From positions 1 to 45,388 of the forward strand of contig JAFSYP010000034.1 in assembly GCA_017449935.1 (NCBI GenBank): a stretch of DNA of 45,388 nt. Direction: 5' to 3'. The DNA comes from Clostridia bacterium. GTDB taxonomy: Bacteria > Bacillota > Clostridia > Oscillospirales > Acutalibacteraceae. Positions 15,882 through 25,748 of this stretch are shown piece after piece. The notes beneath the pieces are model-generated. The model saw only the letters and a list, made by a program, of their open reading frames with translations. It ran no database searches and was not told where the DNA came from. The translations under genes were made by a program, and so were the position numbers. Position 1 is the stretch's first letter, and every line of letters begins with the position of its first letter.

Positions 15882-16928
15882 TTACCTTCTTCTCTTTCTG
15901 CGGATCAGTACGACGACGGTGACGACGACGCCGATGACGATCAGCCAGATGACGATATACGGCAGGTTGGACAGGAAGCTGATGGCGAAATTGCGCGCGG
16001 ACTGTCCGATGGAATAGAGGTTGTCGGCCAGGTTCTGGCGCACCTGCGTCCAGAAGGACTTGCTTTCCGGCGTGGTGACGCGTTCGACTTCATCGACCGT
16101 CATCGTCACGGTCGAGTAGTCTATCTTGCTGTCCAGCGCTTTGAGCTGTCCTTTGTAGGATTCCAGTTCGCCGCGGACGGTCGTCAGTCTGTCCTGGATC
16201 TCCAGCGTGTCGGACAGGCTCTTGGACTGCTTGAGAAGATCGAGCAGCGTTTCCTGTTCGGTTTCCAGTGCGGCCAGACGGCTCTCGACGTCGATGTAAT
16301 CGTCAGTCACGTCCCGCATGGACGTGTTTTCATAGGTGACGGCGCCGATCTGCGAGACGGTTTGCAGGAACGCGTCCAGCTGCGCGGCGGGGATGCGCAG
16401 CACGAGATTGGCATAGCGCATGTCGCTGTATCTGGTGCCGGTGACGGTGGATTCCACATAGCCGGACAGCTCGGCGGCTTTTTTCTGGACGGCGTCGCAG
16501 AAAGCGTCGAACTCCTTCGTTTCCACGTTCAGCTCCGCGTTGCGGATGAGCTTGCGGTCGGCGGGCAGCGTGTTCTTCTGCGCGTCGGTCGATTCGTTTT
16601 TCGCGGACTCGCCGTTGAAGCCGACGCCTTTGGCGCTGCCGTACCCGGCGCTATCGTCCGCATAGTAGCCGTTTTCGGCGGGCGCGTAGTCGTACGACGC
16701 GCTGTCGGATATGCTTTCGTAAGAGCGCTGGGCGGATTTCTGAACGCTGAACATCATCGGCGTCAAAACGAAACCGCCCAGCAGGACCACGGCCAGCACG
16801 GCGGCGACGGCGGCGATGCGGCGCGTACGCGTCTTTTTGGGCTTCGCCGCCTTCGGCAGCTCGGCGATGGCTTGCTTGAGCGTGTCGGGCGCGTGCAGCG
16901 CGTCGACTTCTTCTTTATAGGCTTTCAT
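15882..16928 (-). CDS. DUF4349 membrane protein, probable anti-sigma factor
   Basis: A 348-residue protein with a short cytoplasmic N-terminus (EEVDALHAPDTLKQAIAELP), a membrane helix (IAAVAAVLAVVLLGGFV), a DUF4349 extracytoplasmic domain with a coiled coil (ESRLAALETEQETLLDLL) and a C-terminal membrane helix with a basic end (RRKRRR). The start ATG at 16928 lies 8 bases from GGAGG. The gene overlaps the sigma factor stop by 14 bases, so translation is probably coupled. Position and the short cytosolic head suggest it holds the sigma factor inactive. This role is inferred. Confidence 0.8.
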   Translation of the reverse strand: MKAYKEEVDALHAPDTLKQAIAELPKAAKPKKTRTRRIAAVAAVLAVVLLGGFVLTPMMFSVQKSAQRSYESISDSASYDYAPAENGYYADDSAGYGSAKGVGFNGESAKNESTDAQKNTLPADRKLIRNAELNVETKEFDAFCDAVQKKAAELSGYVESTVTGTRYSDMRYANLVLRIPAAQLDAFLQTVSQIGAVTYENTSMRDVTDDYIDVESRLAALETEQETLLDLLKQSKSLSDTLEIQDRLTTVRGELESYKGQLKALDSKIDYSTVTMTVDEVERVTTPESKSFWTQVRQNLADNLYSIGQSARNFAISFLSNLPYIVIWLIVIGVVVTVVVLIRRKRRR

Positions 16929-17400
16929 CTTCAAGACCTCCTATGGTTTCGCGCAGCGTCTCGCGTCCGCGCCGCAGCCAGGACAGCACCGTATTCGTGC
17001 CGCTGCCGAGAATGGCGGCGATCTCTTTGGCGGTGTAGCCCTCGTAGTAGTGCAGGTAGATGGCGTTGCGCTGGTTCTCCGGCAGTGCGCGCACGGCGTC
17101 GAGTACGCTGCCGGACTGCGGTGTTTGCGTCTGCTGCGGCGCCTGCACGGGAATCTCGCGGCGCGCGCCGCGCAGGTGGTTTCGGCACAGATTGATCGTC
17201 ACACGGATCAGCCACGCTTTCAGATGCTCGTCGTCGCGGAAAACCTTGCGGCACTGCAAAAGCCGAAGGAACGTCTCCTGCGTGATGTCCTGCGCGTCGG
17301 CGTCGTTGCGCGTATTATGTACGGCGACGCGGTAAACGGTGTCCGTGTACCGTTCAAAGGCGTTTCGGAAGGCGTCCCCTCCGTTTTGAATGACTGTCAT
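16915..17400 (-). CDS. ECF-type RNA polymerase sigma factor
   Basis: A 161-residue sigma-70 family protein with region 2 (NAFERYTDTVYRVAVHNTRN, then DAQDITQETFLRLLQ) and region 4 (ALPENQRNAIYLHYYEGYTA, then KEIAAILGSGTNTVLSWLRRGR). No region 3 is present. The ATG at 17400 has an AAAGGAGG site; a longer upstream frame has none. The downstream DUF4349 gene is probably its membrane regulator, and the pair likely senses envelope conditions. The stretch 17401-17663 holds this gene's promoter and that of glgB. Confidence 0.9.
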   Translation of the reverse strand: MTVIQNGGDAFRNAFERYTDTVYRVAVHNTRNDADAQDITQETFLRLLQCRKVFRDDEHLKAWLIRVTINLCRNHLRGARREIPVQAPQQTQTPQSGSVLDAVRALPENQRNAIYLHYYEGYTAKEIAAILGSGTNTVLSWLRRGRETLRETIGGLEDESL

Positions 17401-17466
17401 CTCTCGGCCTCCTTTCACTTCTAACACACTTGAGCGCAGCGAATTATTGCACAAAATGTCAAAAAA

Positions 17467-17495
17467 AGTTTAGCATACCGTTTTGGAAAAAGCAA
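17467..17495 (-). promoter_or_regulatory. Candidate promoter for the sigma factor operon
   Basis: On the minus strand TTGCTT (17495-17490), a 17 base spacer and TAAACT (17472-17467), about 67 bases before the start codon. A TTGACA further downstream has no matching -10. An autoregulatory ECF promoter was not clear. Confidence 0.45.
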
Positions 17496-17588
17496 TAGAA
17501 GCGGTATGCACGGTATGTTTTTGTACATACTATACAAAAATGAAGTCGGAATTTGCACACCGATTTGAATAAAATAGTCAAAATTCAC

Positions 17589-17617
17589 TTGCATTTCCCA
17601 TTTTCTTTTGGTATAAT
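17589..17617 (+). promoter_or_regulatory. Sigma-A type promoter of the glycogen operon
   Basis: TTGCAT at 17589-17594, a 17 base spacer and a perfect TATAAT at 17612-17617, 46 bases before the glgB start. No other promoter is visible before 25057. Confidence 0.8.
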
Positions 17618-17663
17618 TTATAGAAAGGCATATCCAAACGCCGAATCGGATGGGAGGTGCGGT

Positions 17664-19553
17664 ATGGGCGCGGCGGAATATTATTTTCATCAAGGCACGA
17701 ACAGCAAGGCGTACGAGTATCTCGGCGCGCACCGCTGTGCGGACGGCGGCGCGGTCTTCCGCGTGTGGGCGCCGCATGCGTTGGGCGTCAGCGTCGCGGG
17801 AGATTTCAACGGCTGGGACGTGCAGGCGTCGCCGATGCGCCGCGTGACGGACGGCGGCGTGTTCGAGGCGGTCGTTCCGGGCGTTCAGGTGTACGACGCG
17901 TATAAATACTATATCCGGGGCGCGGACGGCGTCGCGCGGTTCAAGGCGGACCCGTACGCTTTTCATGCCCAGACGCGTCCGGAAACGGCGTCCAAGTTCG
18001 TCGAGCTGACCGGCTACGACTGGCAGGACGACGCGTGGATGGCGCAGCGCAGAGCGCATACGGTCTATGAAAGCCCGGTCAATATCTACGAGGTGCACGC
18101 CGGCTCCTTCCGGCTGTATCCGGACGGCAACTTTTTGTCCTACCGCGCGCTCGCGGACGAGCTGATCCCGTACGTGCAGAAGATGCACTATACGCATATC
18201 GAGCTGATGCCGATCGGGGAGTACCCGTTCGACGGCTCCTGGGGCTATCAGGTGACGGGCTATTTCGCGCCGACGTCGCGCTACGGTACGCCGCAGGACT
18301 TCATGTATTTCGTCGACCGCTGCCATACGGCGGGGATCGGCGTGATCCTCGACTGGGTGCCGGCGCATTTCCCGAAAGACGCGTACGGCCTGTACGAGTT
18401 TGACGGCGCGCCGTGCTACGAATACGCCGACCCGCGCAAGGGCGAGCATTACGGCTGGGGCACGCGCGTGTTCGATTACGGCAAGCCGGAGGTGCGCTCG
18501 TTCCTGCTGTCGAGCGCGATGTACTGGCTGGACGTGTATCATATCGACGGGCTGCGCGTGGACGCCGTGGCTTCGATGCTGTACCTTGACTACGACCGCA
18601 AGGCGGGCGAATGGATCCCGAACCGCGAGGGCGGCAACCGCAACCTTGAGGCGGTCGAGTTTTTGCAGAAGCTGAACGAAGCCGTGTTCCGTGACCACTT
18701 CGACGTGATGATGATCGCCGAGGAGAGCACCGCCTGGCCGATGGTGTCCAAGCCCGTGTTCATGGGCGGACTGGGCTTCAACTTCAAATGGAACATGGGC
18801 TGGATGAACGACGTCCTGCGTTATTTTTCCATGGACGGCATTTTCCGCAAGGACAACCACAACTGCCTGACGTTTTCCTTTATGTACGCCTTTTCCGAAA
18901 ATTTCATCCTGCCCGTGTCGCACGATGAGGTCGTGCACGGCAAGGGCTCGCTGATCGGCAAGATGCCCGGCTCCTATGAGGAAAAGTTCGCCGGCGTGCG
19001 CGCGTTCCTGAGCTACATGATCGCGCATCCCGGAAAAAAACTGTTGTTTATGGGCAGCGAATTCGGGCAGTTTATAGAGTGGAACTACAAACGGGAGCTG
19101 GACTGGCTTCTGCTCGATTACGAGGCGCACCGGCAGCTTCAGTCGTTCACCGCCGCGCTCAATCTGTTTTACCGCGAAACGCCCGCGCTGTACGAGGTGG
19201 ATTACAGCTGGGACGGCTTCTCGTGGATCTCCGGCGACGACAACCAAAACTCCGTGATCGCGTTCCGCCGCATCGACAAAAACGGCGGCGAGATCGTCGC
19301 CGTGTGCAATCTCACGCCCGTCCCGCGCGAGGGCTACCGCATCGGCGTGCCGGAAAAGGGCGGCTATGAGGTCGTTTTCACCAGCGACGACGTATCGTTC
19401 GGCGGCACGGGAAAAGGCAGCGTCGGCGTCGTCGCGTCGGAAAAGGTCCCGATGCACGGCTTCAGACAGAGTATTTCGCTCGATCTGGCCGGATTGTCCG
19501 GCGTGTTCCTGCGCCGCAAGGCGTCCAAAAAGAAAAAAACAGAATTCAAATAA
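17664..19553 (+). CDS. glgB: 1,4-alpha-glucan branching enzyme
   Basis: The 629-residue enzyme makes alpha-1,6 branches in glycogen. An N-terminal CBM48 domain ([20 protein letters not shown]) precedes a GH13 barrel with [39 protein letters not shown] (nucleophile Asp), EEST (acid/base Glu) and SHDEVVHGK, then a C-terminal beta domain. The ATG at 17664 is 4 bases after GGGAGGTG. A longer frame upstream begins before the promoter and is rejected. First gene of the glg operon. Confidence 0.95.
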   Translation: MGAAEYYFHQGTNSKAYEYLGAHRCADGGAVFRVWAPHALGVSVAGDFNGWDVQASPMRRVTDGGVFEAVVPGVQVYDAYKYYIRGADGVARFKADPYAFHAQTRPETASKFVELTGYDWQDDAWMAQRRAHTVYESPVNIYEVHAGSFRLYPDGNFLSYRALADELIPYVQKMHYTHIELMPIGEYPFDGSWGYQVTGYFAPTSRYGTPQDFMYFVDRCHTAGIGVILDWVPAHFPKDAYGLYEFDGAPCYEYADPRKGEHYGWGTRVFDYGKPEVRSFLLSSAMYWLDVYHIDGLRVDAVASMLYLDYDRKAGEWIPNREGGNRNLEAVEFLQKLNEAVFRDHFDVMMIAEESTAWPMVSKPVFMGGLGFNFKWNMGWMNDVLRYFSMDGIFRKDNHNCLTFSFMYAFSENFILPVSHDEVVHGKGSLIGKMPGSYEEKFAGVRAFLSYMIAHPGKKLLFMGSEFGQFIEWNYKRELDWLLLDYEAHRQLQSFTAALNLFYRETPALYEVDYSWDGFSWISGDDNQNSVIAFRRIDKNGGEIVAVCNLTPVPREGYRIGVPEKGGYEVVFTSDDVSFGGTGKGSVGVVASEKVPMHGFRQSISLDLAGLSGVFLRRKASKKKKTEFK

Positions 19554-19569
19554 ATTGGAGGTAATGACC

Positions 19570-20784
19570 ATGTCCCGCAATACGGAGTGTATCGCGATGC
19601 TGCTGGCCGGAGGGCAGGGCAGCAGACTCGGTATCCTGACCAAGAATATTGCAAAGCCTGCCGTCCCGTACGGCGGCAAGTACCGCATCATCGACTTCCC
19701 GCTGTCGAACTGCGTCAATTCCGGCATCTATACGGTCGGCGTCCTGACGCAGTACCAGCCGCTGGAGCTGAACGACTACATCGGCAACGGGCAGCCGTGG
19801 GATCTCGACCGCGAGAACGGCGGCGTGCATATCCTTTCGCCCTATCAGCAGATCAAGGGCACCGCATGGTACAAGAACACGGCGAACGCGATCTATCAGA
19901 ACATCAATTTCATCGACCGCTACAACCCGAAGTATGTGGCAATCCTGTCGGGCGATCACATCTATAAGATGGACTATTCCAAAATGCTCGCGTACCACAA
20001 GGAAAAGAACGCCGACTGCACCATCGCCATGCTGGAGGTGCCGTGGGAGGAAGCGCCGCGCTTCGGCCTGATGATCGTGGACGACGAAAACGCGATCACA
20101 GAGTTTGAGGAAAAGCCCAAGAATCCGCGTTCCAACAAGGCTTCGATGGGCGTGTATATGTTCACGTGGGAGAAGCTGCGCCGCTATCTTCTGGAGGACG
20201 AAGCGAATCCCGCGTCCGGCAACGACTTTGGCCACGACCTGATCCCCGCCATGCACGCGGCGGGCGAGCGGATGTTCGCCTATCCGTTCGACGGCTACTG
20301 GAAGGACGTGGGCACGATCGACAGCCTGTGGGAAGCGAACCTCGATCTTCTGGACCCCAAGGTCGATCTCGATCTGACCGACACGTCGTGGAAGATCTAC
20401 TCGCGCAATCCGTCGTCGCCGCCGCACTATATCTCCGCGAACGCCGCGGTGCAGAATTCGCTGATCGCCGGCGGCTGCGAGATCGAGGGCGAGGTCGACT
20501 TCTCGGTGCTGTTCTCCGACGTGGTGGTGGAAAAGGGCGCGACGGTGCGCGACTCCATTATCATGCCCGGCACGGTCGTGCGCTCCGGCGCCGTCGTGCA
20601 GTATGCGATCGTGGCGGAGAACGCCGTGATCGAGGAGGGCGCCGTCGTGGGCGAGCGTCCGGAAGCGATGAAGGATCTGAAGGACTGGGGCGTCGCCGTC
20701 GTGGGCGAGCATATCACGGTCGGCAGAGACGCCGTCGTCGCGCCAAAGGCCATGATCGACGCCGATATTTCGGCGGCGCAGTGA
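19570..20784 (+). CDS. glgC: Glucose-1-phosphate adenylyltransferase
   Basis: A 404-residue ADP-glucose pyrophosphorylase with the nucleotidyltransferase N-terminus ([16 protein letters not shown], then [20 protein letters not shown]), the catalytic-site GDHIYKMDY and the sugar-site [10 protein letters not shown], and a left-handed beta-helix C-terminus. It makes ADP-glucose from ATP and glucose-1-phosphate, the committed step of glycogen synthesis. ATG 19570 is 8 bases from GGAGG; ATG 19564 is too close. In Firmicutes it pairs with GlgD, encoded next. Confidence 0.95.
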   Translation: MSRNTECIAMLLAGGQGSRLGILTKNIAKPAVPYGGKYRIIDFPLSNCVNSGIYTVGVLTQYQPLELNDYIGNGQPWDLDRENGGVHILSPYQQIKGTAWYKNTANAIYQNINFIDRYNPKYVAILSGDHIYKMDYSKMLAYHKEKNADCTIAMLEVPWEEAPRFGLMIVDDENAITEFEEKPKNPRSNKASMGVYMFTWEKLRRYLLEDEANPASGNDFGHDLIPAMHAAGERMFAYPFDGYWKDVGTIDSLWEANLDLLDPKVDLDLTDTSWKIYSRNPSSPPHYISANAAVQNSLIAGGCEIEGEVDFSVLFSDVVVEKGATVRDSIIMPGTVVRSGAVVQYAIVAENAVIEEGAVVGERPEAMKDLKDWGVAVVGEHITVGRDAVVAPKAMIDADISAAQ

Positions 20785-20801
20785 GAAAGGCGGTGTGCAT
20801 C

Positions 20802-21914
20802 ATGAGAATGAACAATGTTTTGGGCCTGATCTTTTCCAACGCATATGACTCTGCGGTCCCGGAGCTGACCGCGCTGCGCACGATGGGCTCCGTGCCCTTC
20901 GGCGGACGGTACCGTCTGATCGACTTCGTGCTGTCCAATATGGTCAACTGCGGCATCACCAAGGTGGGCGTGGCGACCAAGAGCAATTATCAATCCCTGA
21001 TGGATCATCTCGGCAGCGGCAAGCCGTGGGATCTCTCGCGCAAGACGGGCGGCATCTTCATCCTTCCGCCGTTTTCCAGCAAGGACGCCGGCGGCGTGCG
21101 CAACCGCATCGAGATGCTGCACGGCTGCATGAACTTCCTCTCGCATTCCAAGGAGGAGTACGTGATCCTGACGGACTGCAACGTCGTCTGCAATACGGAT
21201 CTCGGCGCGCTGTTCGACGCGCATACGGCGAGCGGCGCGGATATTACGGTCGCCTACAAAAGGGGCGTCAAGCCTGCGCTGACCGACTTGATGAGCTTTG
21301 CGTTCGACGGCAGCCGCATCACGGAGATCTCCGTCGGCGAGCCGACCGGCGGGGAGGAGGCGTATTCGCTGAATCTGTTCTTTATGCGCAAGGCGCTGCT
21401 GGAACGGCTGATCCAGGAGGCGGTCAGCCTGCACTTCGACGATTTCGAGCGCGACATCATCCACCGCAATCTGCGCACTCTCAAGATCTGCGGCTTTGAG
21501 GAGACGGGCTTTGTGCGCACGATCTCCGGTCTGCAGAGCTTCTATGACGCGAACATGGAGCTGCTACATAGAGAAAACCGCCGTCAGCTTTTCACGCCGG
21601 AGCGCCCGATCTATACCAAGGTGCGCGACGACATGCCCACGATCTACGGTCTGGGGAGCGAAGTGACCAATTCGCTGATCGCGGACGGCTGCACGATCGA
21701 GGGCACGGTGGAAAACAGCATCCTGTTCCGCGGCGTTCGCGTCGGCAGAGGCGCCGTGGTGCGCGACTGCATCCTGATGCAGGGCAGCATGATCGGCGAG
21801 AACGCGCGCATGGGCTGCATCGTGATGGACAAAAACGGCGTGCTCAAACCCGGCAAGACGCTCTGCGGCGACAAGACGTTCCCGATCTATATCGGCAAAG
21901 GCATCATGATCTGA
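20802..21914 (+). CDS. glgD: GlgD, regulatory subunit of ADP-glucose pyrophosphorylase
   Basis: A 370-residue GlgC paralog. The nucleotide loop is degenerate (NVLGLIFSNAYDSAVPELTA instead of LAGGQGSRL), the hallmark of GlgD. FGGRYRLIDFVLSNMVNCGI and the hexapeptide-repeat C-terminus are kept. GlgD alone is nearly inactive, but it raises GlgC activity in the heterotetramer of Bacillus-type bacteria. The gene follows glgC by 17 bases. Confidence 0.93.
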   Translation: MRMNNVLGLIFSNAYDSAVPELTALRTMGSVPFGGRYRLIDFVLSNMVNCGITKVGVATKSNYQSLMDHLGSGKPWDLSRKTGGIFILPPFSSKDAGGVRNRIEMLHGCMNFLSHSKEEYVILTDCNVVCNTDLGALFDAHTASGADITVAYKRGVKPALTDLMSFAFDGSRITEISVGEPTGGEEAYSLNLFFMRKALLERLIQEAVSLHFDDFERDIIHRNLRTLKICGFEETGFVRTISGLQSFYDANMELLHRENRRQLFTPERPIYTKVRDDMPTIYGLGSEVTNSLIADGCTIEGTVENSILFRGVRVGRGAVVRDCILMQGSMIGENARMGCIVMDKNGVLKPGKTLCGDKTFPIYIGKGIMI

Positions 21915-21936
21915 TACACGGAAAGGCGGATAAAAG

Positions 21937-23352
21937 ATGAAAGTTTTATATGCGGCGAGCGAAGCGCTCCCCTTTATCGCCAGCGGCGGACTGGCCGACG
22001 TGGCCGGCTCTCTGCCCAAGGCGCTGCGGCGCAAGCGCGTCGGCTGCCGGGTGGTGCTGCCCCTGTACGGCACGATCCCACAGGAGCTGCGCGATACGAT
22101 GCGCTTTGTAACGAGCATCACCGTGCCGGTGGCATGGCGGCGGCAGTACTGCGGCATCTTTGAAACCAAGTATGACGGCGTGACGTACTACCTGCTGGAC
22201 AACGAATACTACTTCAAACGCGATTCGATCTACGGTCACTACGACGACGGCGAACGGTTCGCTTTCTTCGCGCGCGCCGTGCTGGAGATCCTGCCGTACA
22301 TCGGATGGAAGCCGGACGTCATCCACTGCAACGACTGGCAGACGGCGCTCACGCCCGTGTACTACCAGACCATGTACGCCGGCCGCGAAGGTTATGAGGA
22401 CATCAAGACCGTTTTCACCATCCACAACATCCAGTACCAGGGACGGTACAGCATGGATATTTTAGAGGACGTGTTCGGCCTGTCGCGCAACGACGCGTAT
22501 CTGGTGGAGTACGGCGGCGACGTCAATCTCGTCAAGGGCGCGATCGAGTGCGCGCACAAGGTGACGACGGTCAGCCCCACCTATGCCGAGGAGATCCTCG
22601 ACCCGTGGTTCAGCTACGGGCTCGATCCGATCCTGCGCGAGCGCAGCTTCAAGCTGCAGGGCATCCTCAACGGCATCGACGTGGAGCTGTACGATCCCGA
22701 AAACGATCCGCTGATCCTCTCGCCCTATTCGGCGCAGGACGTCGAGGGCAAGGCGATCAATAAGGCGAACCTGCAGCAGCTTCTGGGGCTGGAACAGCGT
22801 CCCGAAGCGCCGCTGATCGGCATGGTGACGCGTCTGGTCGCGCACAAGGGGCTCGATCTCGTGCGCGCCATGCTTGACGATCTGCTCGCGACCACCGACG
22901 CGCAGATCGCCGTGCTCGGTTCGGGCGAGCGGGAATACGAGGATTTCTTCCGCTACATCGAAGGCAAATACCACGGCAGAGCGTCGGCGCGTATCGGCTT
23001 TATCCCGGAGCTGGCACATAAGATCTATGCCGGCTGCGACATATTCCTCATGCCGTCCAAGACGGAGCCGTGCGGCTTGTCGCAGATGGTGGCGCTGCGG
23101 TACGGCGCGATCCCGATCGTGCGCGAGACGGGCGGCCTGCGCGACAGCGTGCGCGACAGCGGCGACGGCGAGGGCAACGGCTTCACGTTCCGCAACTACA
23201 ATGCGCACGACATGAATCATACGATCCACCGCGCGCTGCTCGGCTACCGCGACGCGGAGGGCTGGAAAACGCTCATGCGCCGCGCGATGTCGTGCGACAA
23301 CAGCTGGACGCGTTCCGCGCTGGAATACCTGCATATGTATAAATCTCTCTGA
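21937..23352 (+). CDS. glgA: Glycogen synthase
   Basis: A 471-residue GT5 enzyme that adds glucose from ADP-glucose to the growing chain. The N-terminus is MKVLYAASEALPFIASGGLA, and the GT-B C-terminal domain contains MVTRLVAHKGLDLV, GSGEREYEDFF, PSKTEPCGLSQM and the ETGGLRDSV loop. The classical KxGGL lysine (Lys15 in E. coli GlgA) is Ala15 here. Similar substitutions are, as I recall, known in some clostridial GlgA proteins. AAAGG precedes the ATG. Confidence 0.95.
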   Translation: MKVLYAASEALPFIASGGLADVAGSLPKALRRKRVGCRVVLPLYGTIPQELRDTMRFVTSITVPVAWRRQYCGIFETKYDGVTYYLLDNEYYFKRDSIYGHYDDGERFAFFARAVLEILPYIGWKPDVIHCNDWQTALTPVYYQTMYAGREGYEDIKTVFTIHNIQYQGRYSMDILEDVFGLSRNDAYLVEYGGDVNLVKGAIECAHKVTTVSPTYAEEILDPWFSYGLDPILRERSFKLQGILNGIDVELYDPENDPLILSPYSAQDVEGKAINKANLQQLLGLEQRPEAPLIGMVTRLVAHKGLDLVRAMLDDLLATTDAQIAVLGSGEREYEDFFRYIEGKYHGRASARIGFIPELAHKIYAGCDIFLMPSKTEPCGLSQMVALRYGAIPIVRETGGLRDSVRDSGDGEGNGFTFRNYNAHDMNHTIHRALLGYRDAEGWKTLMRRAMSCDNSWTRSALEYLHMYKSL

Positions 23353-23363
23353 AGGCGGGCGCT

Positions 23364-24041
23364 ATGAAATCATACCAGATCTATCTGATCCGCCACGGCA
23401 TGACTGCCGAGGGCAGCGCCGGGCAGTACATCGGGCACACGGACGTTCCGCTGAGCGCAGCGGGCGAGCGTCAGCTTGCGGACATGCTGGAGGCGTATGA
23501 GTATCCGCAGCCGGACGTCGTTTTCACAAGCCCTTTAAAGCGGTGCCTGCGCACGGCGCAGATCCTGTATCCGGACACGGACGCGATCCCCATGCGCGAT
23601 CTGATCGAATACAATTTCGGCGAATTCGAGGGCAGGACGGCCGAGGAGCTGGAAAATCACCCCGTTTTCCCGCGCTGGCTCGCGGGCGAGCCGGACGTCG
23701 ATCCGCCCTTCGGCGAGAGCAGCCGGGATTTTCAGACGCGCGTCATGGGCGCGTTCTGCCGCATTGTCGAGGGACTTCTGAAGACCGGCACGACGAAGGC
23801 GGCGATCGTCACGCACGGCGGCGTCATCACGACGCTGCTGAGCACGTTCGGATTGCCGCAGGCGCCGATGCACGAGTGGATGATGCCCGAGGGCTGCGGC
23901 TATACGGTGCGCATCACGCCCTCGCTCTGGTCGCGCGGGCAGAAGATGGAAGTGATCGAGGAGCTGCCGATCGTGCCCGGCCGATACGAGGAGCCGGACA
24001 TTTTCGCGGATTTCAATGTGGAAGACTTTTTATACGATTGA
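23364..24041 (+). CDS. Histidine phosphatase family protein
   Basis: A 225-residue protein of the phosphoglycerate-mutase-like fold. LIRHGMTAEG holds the phospho-accepting histidine; TSPLKRCLRTAQIL, EYNFGEFEG and VTHGGVI (second catalytic His) are the other family motifs. Likely a small-molecule phosphatase; relatives act on alpha-ribazole phosphate or sugar phosphates. It starts 11 bases after glgA, so it may act on a sugar phosphate connected with glycogen, which is inference only. Confidence 0.85.
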   Translation: MKSYQIYLIRHGMTAEGSAGQYIGHTDVPLSAAGERQLADMLEAYEYPQPDVVFTSPLKRCLRTAQILYPDTDAIPMRDLIEYNFGEFEGRTAEELENHPVFPRWLAGEPDVDPPFGESSRDFQTRVMGAFCRIVEGLLKTGTTKAAIVTHGGVITTLLSTFGLPQAPMHEWMMPEGCGYTVRITPSLWSRGQKMEVIEELPIVPGRYEEPDIFADFNVEDFLYD

Positions 24042-24050
24042 GGTCATACT

Positions 24051-24878
24051 ATGATATTTGCCAATCACGCACATCTGTATCCGCGCGAGCTGCGCGAGGA
24101 CGGCGCGCAGGGCGTTTTGATGCGTCTTTTGGACGACTGCGGGATCGACAAGGCGGTCGCGTTCGCGCCGTTTTCGCACCGATTCCGCGAGAGCGCGCAG
24201 TTTCATGACGTGAACCAGAACGTCTGGCTCGCCGGGGAGATCGCCGGCAACGACCGGCTGGTCGGCTTCGGTACGGTGGATGTGCTGCCGGACGCCGCGC
24301 CGATCGCGCAGCAGGTGCAGCAGATCTTTGAGCTGGGGCTTCGCGGGATCAAGATCCATCCCGCAGCGCAGGAGCTGCCGATCGACAGCGCGCGCGCGTT
24401 TGAGATCTATGAAAAAGCGCAGGAGCTCGGACTGTTCCTGTCGTTTCACACGGGGCTGCACTGGCACCGCATCCGTGATTACCGGATGCTGCTGTTCGAT
24501 GAGATCGCCTACAGCTTCCCCGACCTGAATTTCAGCATGGAGCATGTGGGCGGATACAGCTTTTTCCGCGAGGCGCTGCTGGTGATGTGCAACAACAGCC
24601 GCAATCCGCACACCTTCGCCGGCCTGACCTCGGTCGAGCCGGAGCCGGACGGCCTGTGCGGTCCGTGGGCGCTGACGAACGAGGAGATCGAAACGCTCGT
24701 GTTCCAGGCAGGGGAGGGGCGCACGGTCTTCGGCCTGGATTTCCCCTTCAAAAAGGCGGACTATATCCGCCGCGCGATGGCGCGCATCCGTGCGCTGCGC
24801 ATTTCCGAGGAGGAAAAAGAAAACATCCTCGGCAGGACGCTTGAAAAACAATTATTCGGTTCGGAGGTTACACAATGA
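24051..24878 (+). CDS. Amidohydrolase family protein (PF04909 type)
   Basis: A 275-residue TIM-barrel metal hydrolase. Likely metal ligands: NHAHLY (HxH at residues 5-7), GIKIHP, SFHTGLHWH, MEHVGG and the late Asp in VFGLDFP. This is the Amidohydrolase_2 pattern, whose members include decarboxylases and lactone or amide hydrolases. Substrate unknown. It follows the phosphatase by 9 bases, and its last four bases overlap the next gene (ATGA). Confidence 0.8.
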   Translation: MIFANHAHLYPRELREDGAQGVLMRLLDDCGIDKAVAFAPFSHRFRESAQFHDVNQNVWLAGEIAGNDRLVGFGTVDVLPDAAPIAQQVQQIFELGLRGIKIHPAAQELPIDSARAFEIYEKAQELGLFLSFHTGLHWHRIRDYRMLLFDEIAYSFPDLNFSMEHVGGYSFFREALLVMCNNSRNPHTFAGLTSVEPEPDGLCGPWALTNEEIETLVFQAGEGRTVFGLDFPFKKADYIRRAMARIRALRISEEEKENILGRTLEKQLFGSEVTQ

Positions 24879-25057
24879 AAAAGATCATGATCCTGTTGCT
24901 GGCCGCGCTGATGCTTCTGGGCGTCGCGGCGTGCGGCAAAAAGACGCCGCAGAAGGACCCCAACGCCGTGCTGACGGATTCCGACGTACCGCTCGATCTG
25001 GGCGCGGAGGTCTGGGATTTCGAGGGCGAGACCGGCGTCGACAGCGATTCGTTCTGA
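24875..25057 (+). CDS. Small acidic lipoprotein
   Basis: A 60-residue precursor with lipobox VAAC (Cys20) after MKKIMILLLAALMLL. The mature part of about 40 residues is acidic (VLTDSDVPLDLGAEVWDFEG) and has no known domain. It overlaps the amidohydrolase by 4 bases, is translationally coupled to it and ends the glg transcript just before a terminator. Function unknown. Confidence 0.7.
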   Translation: MKKIMILLLAALMLLGVAACGKKTPQKDPNAVLTDSDVPLDLGAEVWDFEGETGVDSDSF

Positions 25058-25064
25058 GAAAGAA

Positions 25065-25097
25065 AAAGAGCCGTATCGGTCGATACAGCTCTTTTTT
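25065..25097. terminator. Bidirectional terminator at the end of the glg operon
   Basis: AAAGAGCCGTATCG pairs with CGATACAGCTCTTTT around a GT loop, followed by T. The opposite strand also ends in T. It serves the glg operon and the convergent kinase gene. Confidence 0.8.
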
Positions 25098-25107
25098 AAT
25101 GGGAAGA

Positions 25108-25659
25108 TCATTTGGTCAGGTTCGCGTAGAATTCGTCGATCGCCGCGTAGAAATCCTCCACGCCGCCGTCGTTTTTGATGACGTAATTCGCCATCTTTTC
25201 ACTCTCGGACGTGCGGAACTGTCTTTCCTCGCCCTCGTCGAATTCACGCAGCTTTTCCACGCTGCTGCCGTCGCGCGCGGAGCCGCGTGCGAGCATACGC
25301 TGATAGCGCACGTCGTCGTCGGAGATGACGATGTCGACCAGCACGAAGTCGTCGCCGAACGCTTCCTTGAAAAACATCACGTCAGACAGCGGACGGATGC
25401 CGGAAACAAGATAGATCGGCGCGCCGGATTCCTTGATCTTTTTCACGATCTGATCCGGGAAAAACGTCTGGCCGTAGGCGTCCATGTATTTTTTGGACGT
25501 CTTGTGCAGGTTGTCCCGCGTCAGCTCTAATCCGTCCTTCGCCGCCAATTCGCGGACGACGTCGCCGATGGAAACCATCGGCAGGTTGTATTTCTTGGCG
25601 ATGTACTCCAAAAAGAAATCCTTGCCGGTGCCGTTTTTACCGACTGCTGCCAATACCAT
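25108..25659 (-). CDS. P-loop nucleotide kinase-like protein
   Basis: A 183-residue protein with Walker A AAVGKNGTGKDFF near the N-terminus and SGIRPLSDVMFFKEAF and RYQRMLARGSARDG (lid-like) later. It resembles the dephospho-CoA kinase/UPF0200 type of small AAA kinases. Its substrate is not clear. ATG 25659 is 7 bases after GGAGGTA and is preferred over an ATG six codons upstream, which overlaps that site. Confidence 0.7.
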   Translation of the reverse strand: MVLAAVGKNGTGKDFFLEYIAKKYNLPMVSIGDVVRELAAKDGLELTRDNLHKTSKKYMDAYGQTFFPDQIVKKIKESGAPIYLVSGIRPLSDVMFFKEAFGDDFVLVDIVISDDDVRYQRMLARGSARDGSSVEKLREFDEGEERQFRTSESEKMANYVIKNDGGVEDFYAAIDEFYANLTK

Positions 25660-25748
25660 GATTATTACCTCCATTTTCGTAAACGATTTTTTGCTGCGCA
25701 GACAGTGTAGCAGAAATCGACCGATTTGTCAATGAAGAGGATAAGAAG

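Noticed and set aside
17421-19727. A 768-codon minus-strand open frame over glgB
   Set aside because: Antisense shadow of glgB; starts inside glgC and crosses the glg promoter.
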